From: Oscillospiraceae bacterium | GTDB taxonomy: Bacteria; Bacillota; Clostridia; Oscillospirales; SIG627 | Length of the DNA stretch: 64,000 nt | Direction of reading: 5' to 3' | NCBI GenBank assembly: GCA_034925865.1 | Contig: JAYFRN010000026.1 | Span: 1 to 64,000 of the forward strand | Shown here: positions 8,284 through 17,024 of the stretch, in pieces | How the letters are laid out: each line of letters begins with the position of its first letter | How positions within the stretch are numbered: position 1 is the stretch's first letter | Translations under genes and position numbers: made by a program | The notes under the pieces: model-generated | Told to the model about the DNA's origin: nothing | Databases searched by the model: none | The model's input: only the letters and a program-made list of their open reading frames with translations

Positions 8284-9057
8284 CTATTTCTGCGAATATC
8301 CGTTGAAGCGCCTCATGAATTCAAAGCCTATGACAGCGCTTGCGGCAGAAGTGGTCAGAGATTTATTAAAGCTTCTGCCGTAAGGAATCCTTATTATGTT
8401 ATCTGCGTTTTCAATCAGAGCTTTGGATATTCCGCGTTTTTCTCCTCCTATAATAAGCACGCACGGAAAAGAAATTTCTGCTTTATAAAGAGAAACGGAG
8501 TTTTTTACTTCCGCTGCACAGACAATAGAGTATCCGTTTGATTTCAACGCGAAAACGAGCTCTTTTTCATCGGTATAACCGGCGCAGTCAATTAATTCCG
8601 TTGCTCCGGCAGACGCGCGTATACAGACGCCGGCCGCGCTCATCCAGCTGCGAGGAGGAAGAAGCATTCCGCCGGCGCCGGAGGCATAAAGGGAGCGAAC
8701 GGAATATCCGAAATTATAAGGGTCTTCGATACCGGAAAGAAGAAATATCAACTTATGCTGTTTTAATAAAAGCTCTTCAAGTGAATAAAGCTTTCTGTCA
8801 GATACTTCGGCCAAAATTCCGCCGCCGGTTTTTGCGGTCGAATGTTCTTCATAAAACTCATCAGAGCAGCAATTTACGGGAATATTGAGCTGTTTTGCTT
8901 TTACGATTATTCGATGGATATTTATATCTTCAACCTTGGCGCCGGAAGCTATAAAAATTTCTTTTATTTCTCTGGAACCTGAGTCAAACACCGCGTTGAT
9001 TGAAAGAGCGCCCTCTGCATATGAGCTGTCTCTTTCCTTAAAGGCTTCGTTTTTCAA
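8284..9057 (-). CDS. SpoU/TrmH-family RNA methyltransferase
   Basis: The 257-residue protein has a SpoU substrate-binding N-terminal part and the SPOUT trefoil-knot domain. Motif 1 is IEDPYNFGYSVRSL (about residue 111, in place of the usual D-P-x-N-x-G), motif 2 is LIIGGEKRGIS (about 202) and motif 3 is SLTTSAASAVIGFE (about 234, usually SLNVS). The divergence in motif 3 (TTS for NVS) is notable. It would methylate a ribose 2-prime hydroxyl in rRNA or tRNA using SAM. The start is TTG at 9057, supported by AAGGAAAA just upstream. Confidence 0.85.
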   Translation of the reverse strand: MKNEAFKERDSSYAEGALSINAVFDSGSREIKEIFIASGAKVEDINIHRIIVKAKQLNIPVNCCSDEFYEEHSTAKTGGGILAEVSDRKLYSLEELLLKQHKLIFLLSGIEDPYNFGYSVRSLYASGAGGMLLPPRSWMSAAGVCIRASAGATELIDCAGYTDEKELVFALKSNGYSIVCAAEVKNSVSLYKAEISFPCVLIIGGEKRGISKALIENADNIIRIPYGRSFNKSLTTSAASAVIGFEFMRRFNGYSQK

Positions 9058-9080
9058 TTAATTTTCCTTACTGTCAGAAA

Positions 9081-9806
9081 TTATTCGGCATTATCCCAGT
9101 TGTGCCATACATTAGTGACATCGTCGTTTTCCTCGAGCATTTCAAGGAGCCTGTTCATTTTTGTGATGCTTTCTTCATCGGTAAGCGAAACATATGTCGT
9201 AGGTATTTTATCTGTTTCCGATGATGAAATTTTATATCCTGCCGCTTCAAGAGCATCCTTGACTATATATAAATCATTGGGATCACAGGTGATTTCGTAT
9301 ATATCTTCGTCGAGCGCGATATCCTCCGCTCCGGCTTCGAGAGCATCCTCCATTATCTTATCTTCGGATATACCCTCGGCATCTATTATTATTACGCCTT
9401 TATCAGAGAACATGAATGAGACACAGCCTGTGGTGCCGAGGTTTCCGCCGAATTTATCAAAATAATGGCGCATATCGGAGCCGGTGCGGTTTCTGTTGTC
9501 CGTTGCGGCTTCTACGATCACGGCGATACCATTTGGTCCGTAACCCTCATAGAATATTGTTTCGTATGTTTCGGCATCGCTGCTTGCGGCTTTTTTGATT
9601 GTTCTTTCTATGTTATCGTTTGGTACGTTATTTGCTTTTGCCTTTATAATAAGGTCTCTTAATTTTGTATTCGCAACCGGATCGGCACCTCCTGATTTTA
9701 CAGCCATCGCAATTTCCTTGCCTATTTTAGTAAAGACGCTTGCGCGCTGCGCGTCCGTCTTTTCTTTTTTGTGCATTATGTTTTTCCATTTGGAATGACC
9801 TGACAT
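9081..9806 (-). CDS. yebC: YebC/PmpR-family protein
   Basis: The 241-residue protein begins with MSGHSKWKNIMHKKEKTDAQ, the hallmark of this family, and continues with the conserved IERTIKKA and YEGYGPNGIAVIVEA stretches. It has been described both as a DNA-binding regulator and, more recently, as a translation factor that relieves ribosome stalling at proline-rich stretches. Length is normal. It lies 39 bp downstream of argS and 23 bp upstream of the methyltransferase start, so it is probably cotranscribed. Confidence 0.95.
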   Translation of the reverse strand: MSGHSKWKNIMHKKEKTDAQRASVFTKIGKEIAMAVKSGGADPVANTKLRDLIIKAKANNVPNDNIERTIKKAASSDAETYETIFYEGYGPNGIAVIVEAATDNRNRTGSDMRHYFDKFGGNLGTTGCVSFMFSDKGVIIIDAEGISEDKIMEDALEAGAEDIALDEDIYEITCDPNDLYIVKDALEAAGYKISSSETDKIPTTYVSLTDEESITKMNRLLEMLEENDDVTNVWHNWDNAE

Positions 9807-9845
9807 GATGATACCACCTTATAATAAAATATTTACTGAATAAAA

Positions 9846-11573
9846 TTATACCCGCTCTGTCTGTTTAAGACCGATAAGCCATAATGCGTTTCCAAGCACG
9901 GCTTTTGTTGAACGGCAGAGATCGGCGCGCAAACGTTTTATATCGCTTTCGGCGTTGATTACGGGACAATTATGATAAAACCTGTTGAATGTCTGGCAAA
10001 GATCGATTATGAATCTTGTTATGTCAGAGGGTTCGTATTCGCCAAGAGCCTGTATGACTCTGTCGGGGAATGACGCAAGCAGCAAAGCAAGCGCGCGCTC
10101 ATCCTCATTTAAAGCCGCGCAGCTATATCCGTTGTTAATATTTGAATTACCGGCTTTAGTTTCATCGTCGCATTTTGACACGACGCTACAGCAGCGCGCA
10201 TATGTGTACTGCGCGTATGGGCCGGTATTTCCATCGAAATTGAGTACATCTTCCCAGACAAAATTTACGTCTTTTATTCTGCCCGCCGACAGCTGATTAA
10301 ATATGACTGCTCCGAGCCCGACCTTTTTAGCGATTTCATCTTTATTTTCAGAAGACATTCCGGGATTCTTTTCTTCTATTATTGCCCTTACGCGAGAAAT
10401 CGCTTCATCAAATAATTCTTCAAGAAGCACTACATTTCCGGTACGAGTCGCAAGCTTTGCTCCGTTTACGCTTATTTTTCCGTAAGGAACATGTACAAGG
10501 CGCTTTTCAAATTCATAACCCATAAGGCCTATAACTTTAAACCATTGGGCAAAGTAAAGGCTCTGTCCCGCATCAGTGACATAAAGGCATTTATCAAAAT
10601 GATATGTGTTCCAGCGATATATGGCCGCGGTTATGTCGCGGGTTGCATAAAGTGTTGTGCCGTCTTTTTTAAGTATAAGACAAGGCGGCATTTTATATTC
10701 GTCAAGCGGGACGATCATCGCGCCGTCGCTCTCTTTGAGCAGTCCTTTTTCCTGCAACTCTTCAACAGCCTGCATTTTATCGTAATAAAAGCTTTCGCCG
10801 GAATAGCTTTCGAATTCTATTCCGAGCACCTTATAAAGGCGCATGAATTCATTCAGGCTTATTTCCTTGAACCATTTCCAAAGATCAAGAGCTTCTTTAT
10901 CGCCGTGCTCAAGCTTGGAGAATTCTTCGCGGGCTTTATCGTTTAGCGTGGGGTCGGATTCTGCTCTCACATAAAATTCTGCATATATGCGAGCAAGCTC
11001 CTTAACGCCAATTTTTTCTATGGCTTCTTTATTACCCCATCCGTGATAAGCGACAATCAAACGTCCAAACTGTGTGCCCCAGTCGCCGAGATGATTTATG
11101 CCTATGCATTTATACCCGGAAAACTGATGTATCCTTTTTATCGAATTTCCGATTGCAGTTGTGCCAAGATGTCCTATATGAAACGGTTTTGCTATGTTCG
11201 GCGACGAGTAATCTATTACCATTGTTTTTCCGTTACCGATGTCATTTTTACCGTAATCGTTTCCGACTGATATAATTTTTCCTATTATATTATCTGCGAT
11301 GTATTTATCGGAAACGTAAAAATTCAAATATCCGTTGAGCGCTTCGATTTTTGAGATACCCTCCGGAAGAGAAGCGTTAAGCTTATCCATAAGCTCACCG
11401 GCTATTTTAATCGGAGGCTTGCGGAGCGATTTTGCCAGCTTGAAGCACGCGACGGTAAAATCGCCCATCGAGCTGTCCGGCGTCGGAGCGATGAGAGACA
11501 TAATATCATCGGCAGACACATCCGGTAGGAGTGAAGAAATCACAGCCGATATATTTTTTTTGAGTTCGTTCAT
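9846..11573 (-). CDS. argS: Arginyl-tRNA synthetase
   Basis: The 575-residue class I synthetase has an N-terminal Add-1 domain, the HIGH motif in PNIAKPFHIGHLGTTAIGNS (about residue 125-145), and the ArgS-specific KLATRTGNVV stretch in place of a plain KMSKS. The C-terminal anticodon-binding domain runs to the end, with FNRFYHNCPVI. It charges tRNA-Arg in the cytoplasm. It begins 27 bp after the YerB-like gene. I looked for a T-box leader before it and there is no space for one. Confidence 0.97.
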   Translation of the reverse strand: MNELKKNISAVISSLLPDVSADDIMSLIAPTPDSSMGDFTVACFKLAKSLRKPPIKIAGELMDKLNASLPEGISKIEALNGYLNFYVSDKYIADNIIGKIISVGNDYGKNDIGNGKTMVIDYSSPNIAKPFHIGHLGTTAIGNSIKRIHQFSGYKCIGINHLGDWGTQFGRLIVAYHGWGNKEAIEKIGVKELARIYAEFYVRAESDPTLNDKAREEFSKLEHGDKEALDLWKWFKEISLNEFMRLYKVLGIEFESYSGESFYYDKMQAVEELQEKGLLKESDGAMIVPLDEYKMPPCLILKKDGTTLYATRDITAAIYRWNTYHFDKCLYVTDAGQSLYFAQWFKVIGLMGYEFEKRLVHVPYGKISVNGAKLATRTGNVVLLEELFDEAISRVRAIIEEKNPGMSSENKDEIAKKVGLGAVIFNQLSAGRIKDVNFVWEDVLNFDGNTGPYAQYTYARCCSVVSKCDDETKAGNSNINNGYSCAALNEDERALALLLASFPDRVIQALGEYEPSDITRFIIDLCQTFNRFYHNCPVINAESDIKRLRADLCRSTKAVLGNALWLIGLKQTERV

Positions 11574-11600
11574 TTTGTTCCTTAATATATAGAAGATTAT

Positions 11601-12788
11601 TTATTTTATGACAACATTTTTTTTGATTCCGGTCGAGGCAACGGAAACAAAGGTCTTTCCGGGATTAAGGTAAAGCGGTGTACCATCAGCATTCAGGTAA
11701 TCCATTTTTCCGTCAATACTGTCTCGTTTCCATTTTATCGGAATGTACTTTCCTTCGCAGGCATAATATCCTTCGCCGGTGCCGGTCAACTCGACAAAAA
11801 GCCTTCCGTAGTCGTCAATTTCATGTCGGAGGGTAAAGATCACGATTACGTTTTCAAAGCATACCTGCTTGCCGTTTAATGCGTCGATTGTAGGAGCGCC
11901 ATATTGACTTCTATAATATTTTTTGGTTTCTGAATTATATGAGAATTCGGTTATAGATGTAGAATGATGCGGCAAATATATGTATGAAGCGGGTTGGGGA
12001 GAATAATTTGTGTCAAATGGAGTATATGAGTCAATGAAATTATATGTGGTTTTATAATTATCTTCTTTATGAGCGGTTCTAAATCCTGCTTTTTTGATTC
12101 CTTCGACGATCTTTGCTCCGCTTATATAGCGGCAATGCTCAAGACCCTTGTTTTTCAATCTGTCCTGATCGTAATAAAACAGCTGAGATTCATAATATCC
12201 GCCGTTTACTCCGTCGATATTATCAATATTGCGTTCTTTTAAGCTTTCATATGCGCCGGGGCTGCCGCCGCAATGTACATAGATCGCATCGTGCATCTGA
12301 GCTATATCAATAAAATAAGGACGGGAGGAACGAACGGTGCCGATATACGGGAGAGCAGCATAATCCTCGAAAATTGCTATAAGTCTGTTTACTCCGCCCT
12401 CTATGTTGCATTCATAAATAACACTTGCAAGTGAAATTCCTGATTGAGGAAGACCGCGGCGTTCATTATTGATCATCACAGCAATTGGTCTTTGAGACAG
12501 GCATTTTTCTGAAATAGGCAACCCCGTGAGACCGCTCCTGAAATCGGACAATATGATTGCATCTGGCTGAGCGGAGCCGGAAAGCATGTTTCCGTCGGTG
12601 GAAAACCCAAACGTAAAATTCGGTATGTCTCTGGTAACAGGGATGAGATCAGAACTGTCATATGTTATATACGTTTTTACGGACGTCGTATTCGGTGAAT
12701 CCGTTGATGATGGAGGAGTATTATCGCATGAGCAGAATAAGGCGGCAAAAGAAATAAGTATTATAAAGAAAGACAAGAATTTATTCAT
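11601..12788 (-). CDS. yerB: YerB-type lipoprotein (DUF3048)
   Basis: The 395-residue protein has a lipoprotein signal (FLSFFIILISFAALFCSC) and the two DUF3048 regions: RPIAVMINNERRGLPQSGIS near the start of the domain and the TVRSSRPYFIDIAQMHDAIYVHCGG stretch in the middle (given here in two parts: TVRSSRPYFIDIAQ and MHDAIYVHCGG). YerB-like proteins sit on the outer face of the membrane; their job is unknown. I chose the ATG at 12788 because GGAG lies 6 bp before it; an upstream in-frame codon at 12809 lacks a ribosome site. It begins the transcription unit that continues into argS. Confidence 0.85.
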   Translation of the reverse strand: MNKFLSFFIILISFAALFCSCDNTPPSSTDSPNTTSVKTYITYDSSDLIPVTRDIPNFTFGFSTDGNMLSGSAQPDAIILSDFRSGLTGLPISEKCLSQRPIAVMINNERRGLPQSGISLASVIYECNIEGGVNRLIAIFEDYAALPYIGTVRSSRPYFIDIAQMHDAIYVHCGGSPGAYESLKERNIDNIDGVNGGYYESQLFYYDQDRLKNKGLEHCRYISGAKIVEGIKKAGFRTAHKEDNYKTTYNFIDSYTPFDTNYSPQPASYIYLPHHSTSITEFSYNSETKKYYRSQYGAPTIDALNGKQVCFENVIVIFTLRHEIDDYGRLFVELTGTGEGYYACEGKYIPIKWKRDSIDGKMDYLNADGTPLYLNPGKTFVSVASTGIKKNVVIK

Positions 12789-12834
12789 AAGGCTCTCCGA
12801 GGTTATCAACGATTTAATGATACCAATTCAAGTT

Positions 12835-12863
12835 ATTATAACAAGAAAAAATTAAAAAATCAA
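12835..12863 (-). promoter_or_regulatory. Promoter of the yerB-argS unit
   Basis: On the minus strand TTGATT (12858-12863) and TATAAT (12835-12840) are spaced 17 bp. The -10 box is 47 bp before the chosen yerB start. Confidence 0.7.
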
Positions 12864-12991
12864 GAATAAACGTATTTTATTTAAAAAGTGGTGGAAAAAG
12901 AAGAAAAAAAGCTATATAATCTATATAACACAATAACACTTATTGTAAAAATTCATTAAACGAAAATAATTTTCTTTATTTGAGAAAGAAT

Positions 12992-13020
12992 TTGCTATAT
13001 TGGCTTTTATCTTATATAGA
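12992..13020 (+). promoter_or_regulatory. Possible glpK promoter
   Basis: TTGCTA and TATAGA are spaced 17 bp. The boxes are imperfect and the surrounding 12864-13108 stretch is very AT-rich, so this is only a candidate. No other feature was seen in that stretch. Confidence 0.35.
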
Positions 13021-13108
13021 AATTGCCATTAATATATGTGATAATAAATATGGCTTAAGAATTGTAATATATTTTCAATCAGATAATTTTTACATTTACT
13101 GTCTGATC

Positions 13109-13162
13109 AACCGTAATTCAGGCAAGCCGAAACCTTAGTTTACGGTTCGGCGGAAAGGTATG
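13109..13162 (+). repeat. Hairpin leader element, copy 1 (before glpK)
   Basis: The segment matches 51484-51542 closely: shared blocks are GCAAGCCGAAACC and AGTTTACGGTTCGGCGGAAAGG. GCCGAAACC can pair with GGTTCGGC downstream. In this copy AACCGTAA (13109-13116) can instead pair with TTACGGTT (13140-13147), so two exclusive helices share the same bases. The conserved block ends in GGAAAGG, which serves as the glpK ribosome site 9 bp before the ATG. Confidence 0.65.
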
Positions 13163-13167
13163 AACAT

Positions 13168-14670
13168 ATGAAAAAAGCCGCTGTTATAGCTCTCGATTCC
13201 GGAACTACGTCTTCCCGCGCTCTGCTTTGTGATCTTCAAGGAAATATATTACATATATCACGACGCGGTATTAAACAGTACTATCCTGAAAACGGATATG
13301 TCGAGGAAGATCCGGAAGAAATATTCTCCGCCGCTGTATACTGTATCCGCGATGTTCTCGCCTTTGCGGAAGCGGGCGGATATGAGGCGGTATCGCTGGG
13401 AATAACAAACCAGCGTGAAACAGTTATTGTGTGGGAGAGAGAAACGGGAAAACATGTCTGCCCAGCTATCGTGTGGCAGTGCCGGCGCTCCGCGGAAATC
13501 TGTGAAGCTTTAAAAAAATCCGGCTGGGAACAACGCATTTACGGTAAAACGGGTCTTGTCATAGACGCATATTTTTCGGCATCAAAGCTTAAATGGCTTT
13601 TTGACCGGCGCCCCGAGCTGCGACGAAAAGCATATGAAGGAAGCTTGATCTGCGGTACTGTGGATTCATATTTGATATGGCGGCTTACAGGCGGAAAAGT
13701 TCACGCGACGGATACGACGAACGCTTCGCGTACAATGCTTTTCAATATACATAGTATGTCATACGATACCGATCTGGCGGAGCTGTTCGGCATTCCGCTC
13801 CAAATGCTTCCGGCAGTTAAAAACACTGCGGACGATTACGGAATATGTGATATAAAGCTGTTTGAAAAAAACATTTGTATACGCGCCGCTGTCGGTGATC
13901 AGCAATCCGCTCTCTTCGGTCAGTCATGTAAAGCCGAAGGCAGCGCCAAGTGTACATACGGCACGGGATGCTTTATGTTGGTAAATACAGGTTCAAGCAT
14001 TGTGGTATCAAACAACCGGCTTTTATCCGGGATCGCCTGGACTATTGGCGGAAGGACATCATATTGCCTGGAAGGAAGCGTTTTTACGGGAGGAGCCGCG
14101 GTTCAATGGTTGCGTGACGGCCTGGGTATTATAAAAACATCAGAAGAAATAAACACAGTTGCTTCGACCGTACCTGACAGCGGAGGAGTAGTTTTTGTTC
14201 CGGCTTTTGTCGGGCTGTCCGCTCCTTATTGGGATTCCAAAGCACGCGGGCTGGTATGCGGGTTGACCAGGGCGACAACCGCGGCTCATATTTGCCGGGC
14301 CGTGCTGGAGTCGATAGCATTTCAGGTTAACGACATAATTAATTGCATAAATGAAGACTGTGAAGCGAATAATCTTCCTGTCACCGTGGGAGAATTGAAA
14401 GCGGACGGAGGTGCCGCCGCTAGCGATATATTGATGCAGTTTCAAGCGGACATATCAGATAAAAAGATTATTTGTCCCATTGAAGCGGAAAAAACTGCTC
14501 TCGGCGCCGCTGAACTTGCAATTATAGGAACAGGAATTAATGAAGAAGGTTTTATGAATCCCGGTGAAAAAACAAAGCCGAGGGAGTTTTTACCGCATAT
14601 AAAAAAAGACAATGCGGAGAAGCTCAGAAACGAATGGAAAAACGCCATAAAAAGGACGCTGTCGGAATAA
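13168..14670 (+). CDS. glpK: Glycerol kinase
   Basis: The 500-residue protein is a FGGY-family sugar kinase with the glycerol kinase pattern. It opens with ALDSGTTSSRALLCD (phosphate-binding), has NQRETVIVWERETG (about 78-91), the SYLIWRLTGG stretch, and YGTGCFMLVNTG near residue 267. The C-terminal domain has the LKADGGAAASDILMQFQADI sequence typical of GlpK. It phosphorylates glycerol to glycerol-3-phosphate with ATP in the cytoplasm. No glpF or glpD neighbour is present here, so glycerol entry must be encoded elsewhere. The leader hairpin element directly upstream is the only visible regulatory candidate. Confidence 0.95.
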   Translation: MKKAAVIALDSGTTSSRALLCDLQGNILHISRRGIKQYYPENGYVEEDPEEIFSAAVYCIRDVLAFAEAGGYEAVSLGITNQRETVIVWERETGKHVCPAIVWQCRRSAEICEALKKSGWEQRIYGKTGLVIDAYFSASKLKWLFDRRPELRRKAYEGSLICGTVDSYLIWRLTGGKVHATDTTNASRTMLFNIHSMSYDTDLAELFGIPLQMLPAVKNTADDYGICDIKLFEKNICIRAAVGDQQSALFGQSCKAEGSAKCTYGTGCFMLVNTGSSIVVSNNRLLSGIAWTIGGRTSYCLEGSVFTGGAAVQWLRDGLGIIKTSEEINTVASTVPDSGGVVFVPAFVGLSAPYWDSKARGLVCGLTRATTAAHICRAVLESIAFQVNDIINCINEDCEANNLPVTVGELKADGGAAASDILMQFQADISDKKIICPIEAEKTALGAAELAIIGTGINEEGFMNPGEKTKPREFLPHIKKDNAEKLRNEWKNAIKRTLSE

Positions 14671-14682
14671 GCCAGAGAAGTT

Positions 14683-15843
14683 TTAATAATCAATTTTATA
14701 TTTACGGGTAAGCGGGAGCAATAAAAGCGATATCGCCGAAATGATTCCGCAAATGATCAAAGCGCCGGAAACACCGATTGAGCTTACTATAAAGCCTCCC
14801 GCCAGGCTGGAAATGATTCTCGGAATACTGGTGAAAAATGCGTACATCACGCTCTGCCCGCTTGCTTTGAGATTTTCGGGAATGTGTTCATTTATATAAA
14901 CAGAAGCACAATATGTAACTGGAGTAACACAAAAGCCGGTCAGTACGGCGGTCGTCAGAATTGAAAAAGCATCCTTCGCAAACGCAAGAGCAAAGCATCT
15001 TATAACAGTGATTACGAATGAAATTGCGATGACCTTTGTTTTTCCGAGCTTTTTCATGATAAAACCAAAAAAAATAAAAAATGGTATTTCGCCGGTAATA
15101 GTAAGAAATACGTTGAGTCCCCAAACCCAGTCAGGAAGCCCGAGTGTTTTAAGCACATATTCTGAATAAAAATTCTGATAAAACGAAAAGACGAAATACG
15201 ATATCGCGGTAAAAGCGAAAATCAGCATAAGACCTTTATCTCTGAATATCGGAGCGAGCGAAAGCTTTTGCTTCGGCTGCGCGTGTCCTCGGACAGAAGG
15301 AGACATCATTGCCGATACGGCGGCGATGGCTGCGATGACAATATAAGATACAAATACCGGTAGTATACCATTGGCTGTAAAAAGTGATATAATGAAAGCT
15401 ATAAGACCGTATCCTATCGTACCCATCAAACGTATCGGACCGTAATTGACACCGTTTTGAGAAGAATACTCAAGCGTTATTGTATCAACAAGACCGCCGA
15501 ACGGCGACATGAAAAACATAATAACAATAAATATAATAAAAAGATATAAAAACGAATGTGAAAAATACGCGGAAAAAAATGCCGCCGCCGATAAGATTAT
15601 GGTAAGCGCGACTATTCGGTTTTTTGTGCTCGATTTATCGGCAATTTTGCCCCAGAATATCGGGGCGATAACGGAAACAACAGGTCCGACTGAAAGCAGT
15701 ATACCTTTTGAAACGTTTGTGTGATACATATCAAGATATACCGGCATGAAAGAATAATACAATGCGTTAAGTCCGTAGAGAAAGAAGTTTAAAGAGAAGA
15801 GCGCGGTAAGAGACGATACGGATGATTTATTTTTCATAGACAC
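14683..15843 (-). CDS. MFS transporter (MFS_1_like)
   Basis: The 386-residue protein has about twelve hydrophobic helices. The first cytoplasmic loop carries the MFS pattern GKIADKSSTKNR (about residues 60-71). The start region FSLNFFLYGLNALYYSFMPVYL and overall length fit the MFS_1_like group related to sugar and nucleoside symporters; the substrate cannot be read. It is convergent with glpK, separated by 12 bp and without a visible terminator between them. GTG at 15843 or ATG at 15837 could start it; the difference is two residues. Confidence 0.85.
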   Translation of the reverse strand: MSMKNKSSVSSLTALFSLNFFLYGLNALYYSFMPVYLDMYHTNVSKGILLSVGPVVSVIAPIFWGKIADKSSTKNRIVALTIILSAAAFFSAYFSHSFLYLFIIFIVIMFFMSPFGGLVDTITLEYSSQNGVNYGPIRLMGTIGYGLIAFIISLFTANGILPVFVSYIVIAAIAAVSAMMSPSVRGHAQPKQKLSLAPIFRDKGLMLIFAFTAISYFVFSFYQNFYSEYVLKTLGLPDWVWGLNVFLTITGEIPFFIFFGFIMKKLGKTKVIAISFVITVIRCFALAFAKDAFSILTTAVLTGFCVTPVTYCASVYINEHIPENLKASGQSVMYAFFTSIPRIISSLAGGFIVSSIGVSGALIICGIISAISLLLLPLTRKYKIDY

Positions 15844-15885
15844 TGTTCTTTCATATACTTGTTTTTAAGGTAAATACGAATTATA

Positions 15886-15914
15886 ATTATACAATATTGC
15901 ATGAGTTAATTCAA
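15886..15914 (-). promoter_or_regulatory. Promoter of the MFS gene
   Basis: Minus strand TTGAAT (15909-15914) and TATAAT (15886-15891) with a 17-bp spacer, 43 bp before the start codon. Confidence 0.7.
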
Positions 15915-16043
15915 TACCTGATTATTGAGAATTTTATGGCATCACTGTTTCATGGTTATTTACGCTTCGGATATAAAAAGATAATAACTTTTGCCACTGC
16001 GGACTTTTTTGTTTTACAGTGTCACTTCGCTCATACCGATCGG

Positions 16044-16214
16044 TTAAGTCTCAGGTACGGCTGTCGTTATGATTGGCGGTTTGCTTCTTGTTGCGTTCAT
16101 GCTTGGCAGCATTAGTTTTTGTACAATCTCCGGTTTCATGTTGAAGTTTAGCAGCTTTTCCAAAATCTGAATAGGAAAATCTTCACCGGTGTTTATTATC
16201 GCGCTTACAGTTCC
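16044..16214 (-). pseudogene. Possible gene remnant in the 15.9-16.3 kb intergenic stretch
   Basis: The minus strand holds a 56-codon open segment between two in-frame stops. It reads like natural protein, for example EDFPIQILEKLLNFNMKPEI, but has no start at its head (first Met at residue 26) and no ribosome site. It could be a decayed 3-prime end of a lost gene. The rest of 15915-16355 shows only a small inverted repeat (ATGGCTTTT / AAGCCAT near 16252-16279). Confidence 0.3.
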
Positions 16215-16355
16215 TCAATGTAGAGTAAACACTACACAAAGCTTTATAAAGCTATGGCTTTTAAAGTCAGAAGCCATTAAATATAATAATTCAGCACTTT
16301 TTCACAAGGTCTTCAAAGAATTGTTTTAAAATAATTAAAAATACGGAGGTATGTC

Positions 16356-17024
16356 ATGAAGCTGCTGGTTGTAGACGACGAGACAAAAATCAGGGGAATT
16401 ATTAAAAAATATGCCGAATTTGAGGGCTTTGAAGTTGATGAAGCGACAGATGGCATGGATGCGGTGACAAAATGCAGAAAAACCGAATACGATCTTGTTA
16501 TAATGGATGTTATGATGCCTGAGCTTGACGGTTTTTCAGCTTGCAGGGAAATACGAAAAAAATCAAATGTTCCACTGATAATATTGTCTGCTCGCGGAGA
16601 AGAATATGATAAAATTCATGGATTTGAATTAGGTATAGACGATTATGTTATAAAGCCTTTTTCTCCCAAGGAACTGATGCTGCGGGTTAATGCAATAATA
16701 AACCGGTCTTCAAAAAAATCTTCACCCGGTAAAGATGCCTTCGAGCTTGAGGGACTCAAAATTGATTTTATAGGCAGAATCGTCTATATCGACGGAAAAA
16801 GAGCGGATCTTTCTCCAAAAGAATATGAGCTTTTATTTTATATGGTCAGAAATAAAAATATCGCTCTGACACGAGAAAAGCTTATTTCAGACGTATGGGG
16901 TTATGACTTCGTAGGAGATGACAGAACACTCGATACACATATTAAGCTTTTAAGAAAGAGCATTGGACAATACAGTAAGTTTATAGTTACATTACGCGGG
17001 GTGGGATATAGATTTGAAGCATAA
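16356..17024 (+). CDS. OmpR/PhoB-family response regulator
   Basis: The 222-residue protein has a receiver domain with acidic pocket D7/D8, phospho-acceptor D51 (VIMDVMMPELDG) and conserved K100 (VIKPF). The C-terminal winged-helix DNA-binding domain (about 130-222) has DLSPKEYELLFYMVRNK and ends with the family motif TLRGVGYRFE. CGGAGGT lies 9 bp before the ATG. The kinase gene begins inside its last codons. Targets are unknown; the pair has no transport or wall gene attached that would hint at one. Confidence 0.95.
   Translation: MKLLVVDDETKIRGIIKKYAEFEGFEVDEATDGMDAVTKCRKTEYDLVIMDVMMPELDGFSACREIRKKSNVPLIILSARGEEYDKIHGFELGIDDYVIKPFSPKELMLRVNAIINRSSKKSSPGKDAFELEGLKIDFIGRIVYIDGKRADLSPKEYELLFYMVRNKNIALTREKLISDVWGYDFVGDDRTLDTHIKLLRKSIGQYSKFIVTLRGVGYRFEA

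Noticed and set aside
8538-8888. Arginine-rich plus-strand open frame
   Set aside because: It lies fully inside the SpoU methyltransferase gene on the opposite strand and has low-complexity RRR stretches typical of a shadow.
11574-11600. T-box leader before argS
   Set aside because: Only 27 bp separate yerB and argS, too short for a T-box; the promoter lies upstream of yerB.
13109-13167. Known riboswitch class before glpK (c-di-GMP, fluoride or preQ1)
   Set aside because: The element is too short and lacks the conserved cores of these classes; only the local stems and the duplication are real.
15897-16115. Plus-strand open frame starting MHELIQYLI
   Set aside because: It has no ribosome site, overlaps the MFS promoter, and its composition (many His, Tyr and Cys) is not protein-like.
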